A DNA stretch of 64,000 nt, taken from Medicago truncatula. Lineage: Eukaryota; Streptophyta; Magnoliopsida; Fabales; Fabaceae. The stretch spans positions 5,716,501-5,780,500 of the forward strand of contig NC_053044.1 in assembly GCF_003473485.1 (NCBI RefSeq), read 5' to 3'. The notes beneath the pieces are model-generated. The model ran no database searches. It was not told the DNA's origin and saw nothing but the letters and a program-made list of their open reading frames with translations. The position numbers were made by a program, and so were the translations under genes. Below, in pieces: positions 21,434-32,088 of this stretch; position 1 is the first letter of the stretch, and each line of letters opens with the position of its first letter.

Positions 21434-21837
21434 ATTAAACTTAAGAAAACAACTTTCATCAGGCTAGATAAACCACTCAACCTACTTTATTAAGTAAGGG
21501 TTAAATAAGTTTTTTCTCTTGGTAAATATTTCAAATATTTTATTTTTATTAAGTAAGGATTAAATATTTCACTAGATTTTAGTCCTTCAAATGTTTTAAG
21601 TCACCACTTCTTTAATCCATTCTTTTAAATAAATTCATATATTCTTCAAAATTTTGAATTATTTTTTGCAATTGTGTGCATGTTTAGTAAATTTTAGACA
21701 TCTTTCTTACAAAAGTTTAACTTTTTTGGCTATGAGTTTAATTCATCTTTTGTTACAAAAAAAATCTGAATTTTGATGAGATATTATTATAATATTCTGA
21801 ACATTTTTATAATAATTCATTTGAAATATGAATGGAG

Positions 21838-22020
21838 AGAAGTGCTATTGTGCACGACAATATTCACCACGCAACCCCCACAAGACACGTTATGTAGCAT
21901 AACTTTGTTGCTTAAATAAATTTTAATTGAAAAAATGAAAAAATCTAAAATTGTGTGTGCATATAACGTGTTGTCGTGTGGATTCCACGACAAGTTGTTA
22001 TCGTGCTCTTTAGCATTTCT
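21838..22020. mobile_element. MITE with 'agaa(g/a)tgct..gtgcacgacaa' ends
   Basis: The left end 'gaagtgctattgtgcacgac' and the right end, reversed, 'gaaatgctaaagagcacgat' are inverted repeats of about 24 bp with a few mismatches. The interior is non-coding and contains 'acacgttatgtagcat' mirrored by 'gcatataacgtgt'. Confidence 0.6.
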
Positions 22021-22181
22021 TTGAATGGAACAAGAGTTAACTTTAAAAACAATCAAACAACACAACAGAATAGTCGGATACCAAATTTTCTAAAAAACCA
22101 AAAATAAAAAGTTCAGCCCAATTTATAAACAGTTGAGTCATACCTCGCCCGCAAGAGCATGGGTTCCACTCTTATTATCAA

Positions 22182-22255
22182 GTGATTATTTTCATTTTTT
22201 GGGTAATCCATAATAGGTCTTGTTAACACTCTAGATCTTTCAGATCTGTCACGAT
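22182..22255 (+). other. Remnant similar to the 3' flank of the downstream NLR gene
   Basis: The stretch starting 'gtgattattttcatttt' and running through 'gggtaatccataat', 'cttgttaacactct' and 'agatctgtca' is repeated at 28512-28587, about 330 bp 3' of the NLR stop codon. It may be the last trace of a second resistance gene, or a shared repeat. The Mutator-like element begins 56 bp further on. Confidence 0.45.
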
Positions 22256-22549
22256 GTAATGACCCAAGATAGGTATAGGAAAATATAATAGCCCAAGTAG
22301 ATAAAGATTAGGCTTAATTGATCATTCAGTCCCTTAACTTAATTCTTTTTTCTTGAATTGGTCTTTTAATTATAAAATGTTTTAATTTGGTCCTTTATCT
22401 TTGTTTTCATCATCAATTTGATCCAATTTTATTAATTTTAAACCTCTTAAAAAGAAGACCGTTGGATAAAGGAGGTTCATCAGATTTAACGGTGTATCAC
22501 TAACACCTAATGCTATGCTTCTTTCATCTTCCATTTTCTATTTCTGTCT

Positions 22550-23271
22550 GTTTGGTTCGAGAGTTTTGGAGGGGAGGGGAGAGGAGGGGAGGGAAGATTT
22601 TTAATTTGAATTGTTTGATTCAATTTTTAGAAGGGGAAGGGAGCAAATCTCTTTAAATTTTTATTGCATTGCCATAATTATCCTTAAATTAATTTCAAAT
22701 CTCAATATTAACCTTGTAACAACTTTTATTATTATTAGATTATATTATCTTTGTAACAATCTTATTATTATTAGGTTATCTTATTCTTCTAACAATTTTT
22801 ATTATTATTTTGTTATATTTTTTCTTGTAACAACTTTTTTTTTTAAAGAGAAACAACTTTTATAATTATATTATCTATCACTCTTATTTATTACATCTAA
22901 AAACCACTCCTACTACTACTTTGTTGATGTCAACGACCTTATTATTATTATCTTATTTTAATTCAACTTATTATTACTTGTTGTTCTTTTTTTTTTTTCA
23001 AAGTTAATTCACTGATTCATGTCTTGTTATGCAAAATATATGAGCCAGTTTAAGATAAAATAAACAACTTAGATGTGTGCTTGTCATTCGTCGGTCTCTG
23101 AAATCCTAAAATCAAATAGTTTCTTTTATTTAATTAAGTTTAAGGGTAAAACGGTAAAATAAATTAAAAATCTCTCCCCTCCCCTTGCGAACCAAACACA
23201 TTTTTGATTAAGATATCTCCCCTCCCCTCCCCTATGTTAAAATCCCTCCCCTCCTAATTCTCGAACCAAAC
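22550..23271. mobile_element. Nested element with 'gtttggttcgag..ggagggg' inverted ends
   Basis: The left end 'gtttggttcgagagttttgg' is followed by a GA-rich run (aggggaggggagagg), and the right end holds the complement 'cccctcctaattctcg' then 'aaccaaac'. Additional purine runs at about 22627 and pyrimidine runs at 23165-23255 are mirrored. The interior is rich in 'ttattatta' words and has no gene. It lies within the Mutator-like element, so it inserted later or was carried along. Confidence 0.65.
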
Positions 23272-23626
23272 TGGTCAATTGTAACAACTAACAAGCTGCC
23301 TCTCCATATATGAACATCTCTCCATATATGGACTCCTCTCATATTGTTGAAGAATTCTTTCCATACCGTTAACAAAAAAATTAAAAAAGTGAACATAGAT
23401 TTTATATACTGATTACATGCATCTTCAAGAAACATAATCCATATATTTTCAAATCACACTAAACACATAACCATTAAATCTCAACGAAACAAAAAGGAAA
23501 AGTGCAGAACAAGTTTTTAGGGCTTAATCTTAAAATTGATTTGAATGTAATGCATCAAAAATTCAAATAAAAAAAAAGCTCTTGTAAGACGGGTTTCAAA
23601 AAATCTTTCACATTTCAAACTGTAAG

Positions 23627-23845
23627 ATGGGTTTACTAGCTGGGAAAAAAGCTCTTGCATCTATCAATTTCAACTCTAATCTCTTCCATCAACATAAACT
23701 TTTTAATTCAAATTCAATTCACCACAAACAACACCAAAATTCAATTTATTCACCAATTCATTCTAAAATCAACCCTAATTTCAAAATCAAACCCTCCAAA
23801 TCCCAAACCATATTCCCCAATTTCAATTTTTCCCAAATTTCTTAA
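23627..23845 (+). CDS. 72-codon ORF in the Mutator-like element, possible captured gene start
   Basis: The ATG at 23627 opens MGLLAGKKALASINFNSNLF, followed by an Asn/Ser/Lys-rich stretch ending NFNFSQIS. The N-terminus has the Ala, Lys and Ser content of an organelle presequence and lacks acidic residues. No family is recognised. It may be the first exon of a captured host gene; alternatively it is chance coding in AT-rich DNA. Confidence 0.3.
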   Translation: MGLLAGKKALASINFNSNLFHQHKLFNSNSIHHKQHQNSIYSPIHSKINPNFKIKPSKSQTIFPNFNFSQIS

Positions 23846-24020
23846 ACACAGTAAATGAAAACAATTAAAGTTAAGAGTTACCGATTTATGGGTTTTAAGA
23901 ATTAAACCAAAATATGGAGGTAGAAACCGAAAATAGAAGTGAAAAAGAAACAAGAAAAATCTTAAAAAATTAGTGAAATCACACACACACACACAGCTCA
24001 GTCCAGTAACTAACTGTAAC

Positions 24021-24166
24021 TGCACAACTCAAGACAACCACCACCGCGAGCGCCGCCCTGCACCAGCCACCGCAAGCCACTCTTTCTCCACTGCGATCCT
24101 CTCTCTCTATACAACGGTGGCTGGTGCAGGGCGGCGCTCGCGGTGGTGGTTGTCTTGAGTTGTGCA
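24021..24166. repeat. Perfect 52-bp GC-rich inverted repeat (hairpin)
   Basis: The arm 24021-24072 (starting tgcacaactcaagac, ending caccagccaccg) is the exact reverse complement of 24115-24166 by eye. The loop is 42 bp (24073-24114) and contains 'ctctctctctat'. The arms are far more GC-rich than the surroundings (words such as 'gcgagcgccgccctgc'). Two overlapping short ORFs on opposite strands are by-products of the symmetry. The right arm ends where the right terminal repeat of the Mutator-like element begins. Confidence 0.9.
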
Positions 24167-24347
24167 ATGGATCTCTTCTATCCAACCAACGGTCTTCTTT
24201 TTGAGATGTTTAAAATTAATAAAATAGGACCACATTGATGGCGAAAACAAAGATAAAAGACCAAATTAAAACATTTAATAGTTAAAGATCAATTTGAAAA
24301 AAAGAATTAAGTTAAGGGACCAAACGATGTATTAAGCCTAAAGATTA

Positions 24348-25371
24348 TGATGAGTTGGTTGCATTAGATATTTTAGAGGCGAGTCATCATGTTCTAGAAG
24401 GATCTAGAGAGATCCTTTATGATGAGTCATTGTAATGCCAATGATATAAATAATGTAGTGCTCATTGTAAACATTATCAAATGAATGAATGAAGAAGAAT
24501 TTAGTTTGTTAGAATAGTTATAGTTGTAGCTTATTCTCTCTCTTTTAGAAGTAATTTTTCTCCATTAATGAACAACCCCAAAAGTTGTTCATTACACACG
24601 ACCTTGCTGAATAACAACTGCTAAAAAATAATTTGAAAATCACTACAAAGGGGTTCATATTATATAATCTGAACAAAGAGTATTTTGTAAGAAAAAAATA
24701 GGGCACGTGAGAAGTTCGGGATGAAGAAAGTAATACCCAACAAAATATTATCTTATTCTCTTTAGTGTTAAGTTATTATTCTGTTATCAATATATAATGA
24801 GGAGTTAAATAAGTTTTTCTTTCGAATTTTTATTTTAGTCCTTATAAAATAAAACTGGATGTTTTCATCCTCACTAAATTTTTCATTTTGGTCCCTATGG
24901 CCATTTTATGTCATCAATAGTGGTCATCTTTGTCAAAAAAAATAAAATTAAAAATCAATAGTGATCATCTATAGATGACAACTCACTTGCAAGTTGGCTA
25001 TAAAAACAAATAATTCTATAGTATCTATTATATTTCTTTATAAATTATTTGTTCTATTCAAAATTATGAAAAACAATAATTTAATTACAAGACAGATGAG
25101 TACTGGTCAAAGCTGTATTTCTTAATAATCAAGCCTGTTGAAAGTTTCAATGGTGTACTAATAGCATAAATAGAAGCATTGAATAAAACAAATAATGGCA
25201 AAACTTTGCTTTGACTTTTGAAGCTTAAATTTCCTTAGCACCATTCAAAGTTACTGTACCCAAAGAAAGAAAAAAAAAGTGGGAAAACACAATACTATAC
25301 TAGAATAATATACACATGATCCAAACAGCATAATTGCAAGGTAGCAGCTAGTAATATGAGCTAAGAGTTAA
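24348..25371. other. AT-rich region upstream of the NLR gene
   Basis: No gene is seen. The stretch 24800-24960 has 'ttttagtcctta' and 'ttggtccctatgg' words typical of small legume elements. The NLR promoter must lie in the right part; several TATA-like words occur at 25290-25310, but none can be chosen. Confidence 0.4.
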
Positions 25372-28188
25372 ATGGCAGAAACTGCAGTATTGTTTGCCCT
25401 TGGGAAACTGTTCCAATTCCTAGAAGAAGAAACAAATCGGCTGAAAGGTATACACAGATTTTTCAGACATCAAAGATGAACTAGAAATCATTCAATCCTT
25501 CCTCAAAGATGCAGACAAAAGGGCTGCAGATGAAGCGGACGCCAATGATGGAATAAGAACATGGGTGAAGCATATGAGAGAAGCATCATTTCGCATTGAA
25601 GATGTCATTGACGAATACCATCGGCTAATGCATAGGGTCAATCCTCTTGGATGCAGATCTTTAGTCTGCAAGATTGCAAGCTTGATCAAAACTTTGATTC
25701 CCCATCATCAGATAGCATCTGAGATTCAGGACATTAAGTTGTCAATTCGTGGAATCAAGGAAAGAAGTGAGAGGTATAACTTTCAAATTTCAAGCAGCAA
25801 CAGCAGTAGAGAGACAGAAAATGGAAGATGGCGAGATCCTCGACTGTCTTCCCTATTCATTACAGAAACAGAAGTTGTAGGAATTGAAGGTCCAAAAGAA
25901 GAATTGTCTGGTTGGTTATTGGATGGTGCAGCGGAACGTACAGTCATATCAGTGGTAGGAATGGGGGGCCTAGGAAAAACCACTCTTGCCAAGCTAGTTT
26001 TTGAAAGCCAAAAGGTATCAGCACACTTTGATTGTTGTGCTTGCGTAACAGTTTCTCAATCATACACTGTGAGAGGTTTGTTGATAAACATGATGGAGCA
26101 ATTTTGTCGGGGAACTGAAGACTCTCTTCCGCAGATGTTACACAAAATGGATGACCGGTCACTGATTATAGAAGTGAGGCAATACCTGCAACATAAGAGG
26201 TATTTGATATTCTTTGATGATGTATGGCAACAAGATTTCTCTGACCAGGTTGAATTTGCGATGCCTAAAAACAATAAAGGTAGTAGGATCATAATCACCA
26301 CTAGAATGATGCAAGTTGCGGATTTTTTCAAAAAATCCTTTCTAGTATATGTTCACAACCTGCAACTTTTGCCTCCAAACAAAGCATGGGAACTTTACTG
26401 CAAGAAGGTGTTTGGATTTGAACTTGGTGGGAATTGTCCATCGGAGCTTCAGGATGTATCGAAAGAAATTGTTCGAAAATGCAAGCAGCTTCCTCTAGAA
26501 ATTGTAGCCATTGGTGGTCTACTTTCAACAAAATCTAAAACAATTATTGAATGGCAAAAGGTGAGTCAAAATCTGAGCCTGGAATTAGGACGTAATGCCC
26601 ATTTAACGAGTCTAACAAAGATTCTGTCACTTAGTTACGATGGCCTTCCTTACTACTTGAAACCATGCATTTTGTATTTTGGTTTATATCCAGAGGACTA
26701 TGTTATTAATCATAGGAGATTAACTCGACAATGGATAGCTGAAGGGTTTGTTCAATTGCAAGAGAGAAGAACTCCGGAGCAAGTTGCAGAGGAATACTTG
26801 TCTGAATTGATTCAAAGAAGTCTGGTTCAGGTCTCAAATGTTGGCTTTGAAGGAAAAGTTCAAACATGTCAAGTACATGATTTACTGCGGGAAGTGATCA
26901 TTAGAAAAATGAAGGATTTAAGTTTCGGTCATAGTGTGCAACAAGATAGTGAATCAGTCGTGGTTGGAAAAACTAGACGCCTATCTATAGCCACTAGTCC
27001 AAACAATGTACTAAGGAGCACTATTAATCCACATTTTCGTGCTATTCATGTGTTTGAAAAAGGTGGATCTCCGGAGCATTTCATAGGTATACTTTGTTCA
27101 CGGTCTCGGATTCTGAAGGTTCTTGACATTCAAGGTACATTGTTGAATCATATCCCTAAAAACTTGGGGAATCTTTTTCACTTGAGGTACATTAACCTAA
27201 GGAATACGAAAGTAAAGGTTCTTCCTAAATCTGTAGTGAGCTGTATAACTTAGAGACATTGGATTTAAGAGAAACACTTGTGCATGAGATACCAAGTGAA
27301 ATAAACAAGCTGAAAAATTTACGGCATCTTCTTGCTTTCCATCGTAACTTTGAAGAAAAATATTCTGCTCTAGGCTCGACAACTGGTGTGCTGATGGAAA
27401 AAGGTATTAAAAACATGACTTCCCTACAAAATTTTTATTATGTGCAGGTAGATCATGGGGGAGTGGATCTCATTGAAGAGATGAAGATGCTTAAGCAGTT
27501 AAGGAAGTTGGGTTTAAAGCATGTAAGAAGAGAACACGGGAATGCCATAAGTGTGGCAGTAGTAGAGATGCAATACCTTGAATCACTTAATATCACTGCA
27601 ATAGCCGAGGATGAAATTATTGACTTAAACTTTGTGTCAACCCCGCCAAAACTTCGTCGGCTTCATTTGAAAGCTAGACTAGAGAAGTTGCCTGATTGGA
27701 TTTCAAAGTTTGAATGTCTTGTTCAGATAATGATGGCGTTATCCAAGCTGACAGATGATCCTATGCCATCACTGAAAAACTTACCAAATCTTCTGAAGCT
27801 CAATTTGTTGGAGAATGCCTATGATGGTGAATTTTTGCATTTTCAAAATGGAGGATTTAAGAAATTGAAAGAACTATTTCTCAGTCATATGAATCGAGTA
27901 AATTCTATCCTTATAGAGAAAGGAGCTTTGCTCTCTCTTGAACGTCTAAGAATGGAAAAGATTCCCTGCCTGAAGAAGGTACCCTCTGGCATCCAATTCT
28001 TGGATAAACTCAAAGTCTTCGACTTAGTTGATATGCCAGATGAATTTGTTACGAGCATTGATCCAGACAAAGGACACGACAATTGGATTATCAAGAATGT
28101 TCCTCTTGTATTAAATCGTCACTGGATTGGTCCAAAATACTTTGATTATCAGATTCACACTATTAACTCATCCTACAAGGATTCCTGA
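25372..28188 (+). pseudogene. RPM1-like CC-NBS-LRR resistance protein, with two frameshifts
   Basis: The ATG at 25372 gives MAETAVLFALGKLFQFLEEE, then the frame breaks near 25460 (a 2-base loss or equivalent). The second frame carries the coiled coil with the EDVID-type motif (RIEDVIDEYHRL) and a full NB-ARC domain: P-loop GMGGLGKTT, RNBS-A FDCCACVTVSQSY, kinase-2 YLIFFDDVW, RNBS-B GSRIIITTR, GLPL-like QLPLEIVAIGG, RNBS-D CILYFGLYPEDY and MHD-like QVHDLL. A second break, a 1-base loss near 27232, lies at the start of the LRRs; the third frame continues with about 12 LRRs to a stop at 28186-28188. All parts together give roughly 935 residues, the usual size. Intracellular immune receptor by family; as read, not translatable, unless the breaks are sequence errors. 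No intron was needed. Confidence 0.85.
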
Positions 28189-28761
28189 ATCCTAAGCAAT
28201 TGAGAATGCTCTGGTGTCTACCTAGCTTCAAAGAAGATGGTACCTTTCCTCCATGTTACAGCTCAAAGATAACGTATTTTGTTCTTCATTCCACTATGGT
28301 CCTTCAATCCAAAAGATTTTCTTCTCATCCTGCAATTGTCAAGGAAATGTGGATTCAGTTCACCTAAGTAACTTTAGCTTTTATTTCTTACTTTTCTTAT
28401 CTTGTAATCAAGAACTATACATGGACTCCATTCAGATATCAATTTGACATTTCTTTCATAGTCTTTCCATTTCTGGTTTTTAAGATTGGTGGGAGCTTTT
28501 CTTAAACTCTTGTGATTATTTTCATTTTGTGGGTAATCTGTAATAAATCTTGTTAATACTCTCTAGGTTTCGAGATCTGTCATGACCTTGGTGAACCTCC
28601 GGAGCCTATCTCATTTAAATTTCTTATTATATAAAAAAAATGCATGACTCCCTCCAAATTTATATGTGAGTCATATAATACATTAGAAACTAAGATGCTA
28701 ACACTGCTTAAATGTCAAAACTACCTTTAAAGTGATTTTGGTTGGCTAATTAAAAACTTAA

Positions 28762-28921
28762 AGAGTGTGTTTGGATAGGGGAATATTTTGAGGGAATGTA
28801 ATGTTTTGAGGGAATTCAACTACTTTAAGGTGAGTACAAACAATAGAATTCACCTTAAAGTAGTTGAATTCCATCAAAACATTACTTTCCCTCAAAATAT
28901 TCCCCCATCCAAACACACTCT
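28762..28921. mobile_element. Fold-back MITE with about 72-bp inverted arms
   Basis: The left arm begins 'agagtgtgtttggatagggg' and continues with 'aatattttgaggga' and 'ttcaactactttaagg'. The right arm is its near-perfect reverse complement, ending 'catccaaacacactct'. Only about 16 bp separate the arms. No target duplication is clear. Confidence 0.8.
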
Positions 28922-29043
28922 GGGAAATTAGACCTTTTGGCATTTTAAATGGTTCAATTGAACTCTATTTGTTTCTAAATCTATTTTGTTTGAGTAGGGT
29001 AATAATATTCTTCTTTCTTATGTTATATGAAATTTCAAAAGCG

Positions 29044-30298
29044 TTAATAGGTCTTTACCCCTGTAATATAGGTTATTTCTGGTTTCCATCCTGTAAATTT
29101 TTTATTTTGATTCACCCCTCTGTAAAATATTTTTGTTTTGATTTACCCCCTAATAGGCCAAACAAAAACCAATTTTAATACATACTTTGGTCCCTTAACT
29201 TATTTTCGGATTTCATTTTGGTCCCCTAACTATAAAATGTCTCAATTTGGTCCCTTATGTCTTTTGTCGTTACCTCTTTTGGTCCCATCCGTTACATTTT
29301 AACTGTTTGATCTATTTTTCAAATAGAAACTATTGGATTATGTAGGTTTATTGTAGCCTACGGTGAATGACTAACACCTGATTTTTTAAGCCAAAAATAT
29401 ATAAAAAAAATTCATTTTCAAAATTTAAAAAATTGAAAAAATTAAATTTTTAAAAAAGGTCAGTTTTTTTTTTTCAAAAAAAAGGTTTTTTTAAATTTTT
29501 TCCTACAAAATTCTGATAAAGTATTTTTTGAAAAATATATAAAAAATTCAGATTTTAAAATTAGAAAAAAAATATATTCCAGAATTTTTATAAAATCTTT
29601 TCCAAGATTTAAAAATTTGAAAAAAAATTATTTTTTTACAAAATTTAGAAAAAAAGGTCAGTTTTTTATTTTAAAATTCTGGAATATATTTTTTTCTCTA
29701 ATTTTAAAATCTGAATTTTTTATATATTTTTCTAGATTTTTAATAATTAAAATATTTTCCAGAATTTTGTAGGAAAAAATTCAAAAAACCTTTTTTTTCG
29801 AGAAAAAAAATCTGACCTTTTTTAAAAATTTCGTAAAAAAATAAATTTTTTCAATGTTTTTAATTTTGAAAATGATTTTATAAAAATTCTGGAATATTTT
29901 ATATGAATTTTTTTATATATTTTTTACTTCAAAAAAATCAGGTGTTAATCATTCACCGTAGGATACAATAAATCTACATGATCCAACGGTTTCTATTTGA
30001 AAAATAGATCAAACAGTTAAAATATAACGGATAAGACCAAAAGAGGTAACAACAAAAGACATAAGGGACCAATCTGAGACACTTTATAGTTAGGGGACCA
30101 AAATGAAATCCGAAAATAAGTTAAGGGACCAAAACACGTATTAAGTCTTATTTTTTTTTTAAGAAAGTTTCGTTTTTGTTTGGTCTATTAGGAAGGTAAA
30201 TCAAAACAAAAATATTTTACAGGGGGTGAATCAAAATAAAAATTTTACTGGAGAGAAACCGGAAATGACCTATATTACAGGAGGTAAAAACCTATTAA
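29044..30298. mobile_element. Nested fold-back elements forming a 1.26-kb palindrome
   Basis: The outer arms (29044-29173 and about 30152-30298) share 'ttaataggtctttacccctg' in inverted form and meet at 'ggccaaacaaaaa'. Between them lies a second element with about 210-bp arms ('ggtcccttaacttattttcg' near 29190; its complement near 30115; 'ggtgaatgactaacacctg' near 29370 and the complement near 29945). The AT-rich core is also mirrored around about 29670 ('gaatatattttttt' and complement). Arms are imperfect. No protein is encoded. The inner ends resemble those of the Mutator-like element at 22311. Confidence 0.8.
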
Positions 30299-31020
30299 TC
30301 CATTTTAAAATTTTAAAGGACCAATTAGCAAAATTTTAATCTTGTCAAAAAATGTTAACAAAATTTTAAAACTTATGGACGAAATTTGCAATTGTTGACA
30401 ACTTATATGAAACAAATGGCAAAATTTGTATATCATAATCATTAATTTTAAATAATTATAAGCACTATAGATTTATACTATATATAGTAATATATAGTAA
30501 TGAAGGTGTAAGAACCAGATTTTTTCGAACAATGCACTTGAGTTGATATTTTGGTGATAATAATAAGGAAAAAGATAGGTAAAAATCCTTTTTATGTACC
30601 TCTTATGTACACCTGTATGTGGCAAGGGTATTTTAGTAATTTACATCAGACCATCACCCACTCTCTTCTTTTAATATTTTTGCCACATGTTATAATTGTA
30701 TGTGAGTGTCAAAGTGTGTATGCCACCTAAAGTGGTCCATATATAAAGACTCTAATAATAAAGACATGGAATAATTTGTCCATTGATTAGTTACTCAAAT
30801 GCACATAAGGTAAAATATATATAAGTTTTTTTTTTGAAGACATGTAAAATATATTTAAGTTAAAACTCTAATTGACAGTGTATATGTTGATCATGAATGA
30901 ATTTTGACCTAAGTTCATTGATTAAGTCATTATTCTTCCTCGAAGAGACCCCTTCAACTAAGGAGTGACTTGTTAATGGGTCCGCTTTAGTAGGAACCTA
31001 CTTGTTAAATCACATGGGTA

Positions 31021-31563
31021 TAGGGCTGGAAATGAGTCGAGTCGAGTCGAACTTGTCTGAGTTCGGCTTGACTCGATAAGAATTGGTTCGGCTCGAAACT
31101 CGACTCGAGTTCAAAACGAACCTTTTTTTGGGCTCGATTTCAGCTCGTTTAAAGTTCACGAGCAACTCGGTTCGGCTCGTTAGATTCATTTACTCGAATC
31201 ACATAATTTTAAAATTTATTTTTTTATTTAAAAAATTGCATATTTTAAACCTATTAATATTTATAAAAAAAAAAAAACTAAAGCAAAGAGGCCTACAGCC
31301 ATTCCACAACCGTGAAATAATAGATTGCCCACCTTCATATCAGAGTAGCAAAGCCGCTTCTTTTATAGACAAGTATTGTTGTATCTATCTCAAATACTTT
31401 CGATGCGGGACAAAAACTAAGTAGTGGAACTTTGCTAAAACACCCTGGCACTACAAACAACATATTTCCATTGCTAAAAACTATCCAGGTCCACTCTGTT
31501 ACCATTGTTGTTTTATATTGCTTCTATTATATTTTACTATTAGTTAAATACTATTACCTAGCT

Positions 31564-31610
<47 letters not shown>

Positions 31611-31792
31611 CGAGTCAGTTCGTGAACCAAATGAGTCGAACTATATATAACTCAAGTTCAACTCATTTAGTTAACGAACTTAATCTTTAGCTCAAGTTCG
31701 ACTCGTTTGGTTCATGAACTAAGTTCAACAAACTAATTACTTAGTCGAGTTCCGAACTTTATTCGAGTTGTATCGATTCATTGCCAACCCTA
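31021..31792. mobile_element. hAT-type non-autonomous element with 8-bp target duplication
   Basis: The flanks carry catgggta at 31013-31020 and 31793-31800. The ends are TAGGGCTGGAAATGAGTCGA and the inverse of TAGGGTTGGCAATGAATCGA. Subterminal regions are packed with 'gagtcgag', 'ggctcg' and 'cgaactcg' words in both orientations. The 772-bp interior holds no transposase; the 113-codon ORF at 31083 is low complexity. A (TA)n run lies at 31574-31608. Confidence 0.85.
31574..31608. repeat. (TA)n microsatellite
   Basis: An uninterrupted run of about 17 TA units lies inside the hAT-type element. Length is likely to be polymorphic. Confidence 0.9.
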
Positions 31793-32088
31793 CATGGGTA
31801 TATAAAATCGAGAATTCTTAAGTGACACTATGGGATAAACTCGATTATCGAGAGCTATTGCACAAGCCTTTTGTACTATCGATTGTTAGCTAGATGATAT
31901 CAGGGATTTGAGTGAGTCTCTGAGGGATTGAATGTATCCACCTCCATTTTAGCATAATGTCATGTTCCTCTTAAATGTTCAGAGTAGTGGTACCAAATGA
32001 GTTGGAGTTGTTTCATGTTTAAGTGTGCATTGTATGTTCCATTGTAAGGTGCTTAAACATGTTTGTTTAAGTTTTAGGGTGTCACATA

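Larger units (their letters stand above)
22311..24338. mobile_element. Non-autonomous Mutator-like (Pack-MULE-like) element with 9-bp target duplication
   Basis: The flanks carry taaagatta at 22302-22310 and 24339-24347. The ends are inverted for about 170 bp at roughly 85-90% identity by eye: left 'ggcttaattgatcattcagt' and right, reversed, 'ggcttaatacatcgtttggt', both continuing 'cccttaacttaattc'. These long ends plus a 9-bp duplication mark the Mutator superfamily. There is no transposase. Inside are a nested fold-back element (22550-23271), a 72-codon ORF (23627-23845) and a GC-rich hairpin (24021-24166), which could be captured or rearranged host sequence. Confidence 0.88.

Noticed and set aside
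23973..24185. Two overlapping ORFs on opposite strands, rich in Arg, Pro and His
   Set aside because: They are mirror products of the perfect 52-bp inverted repeat.
28864..29178. 104-codon ORF downstream of the NLR gene
   Set aside because: It starts in the right arm of a fold-back MITE and runs into the arm of another; no domain.
31083..31424. 113-codon ORF
   Set aside because: It lies inside a hAT-type element bounded by target duplications and is low-complexity, with no transposase motif.
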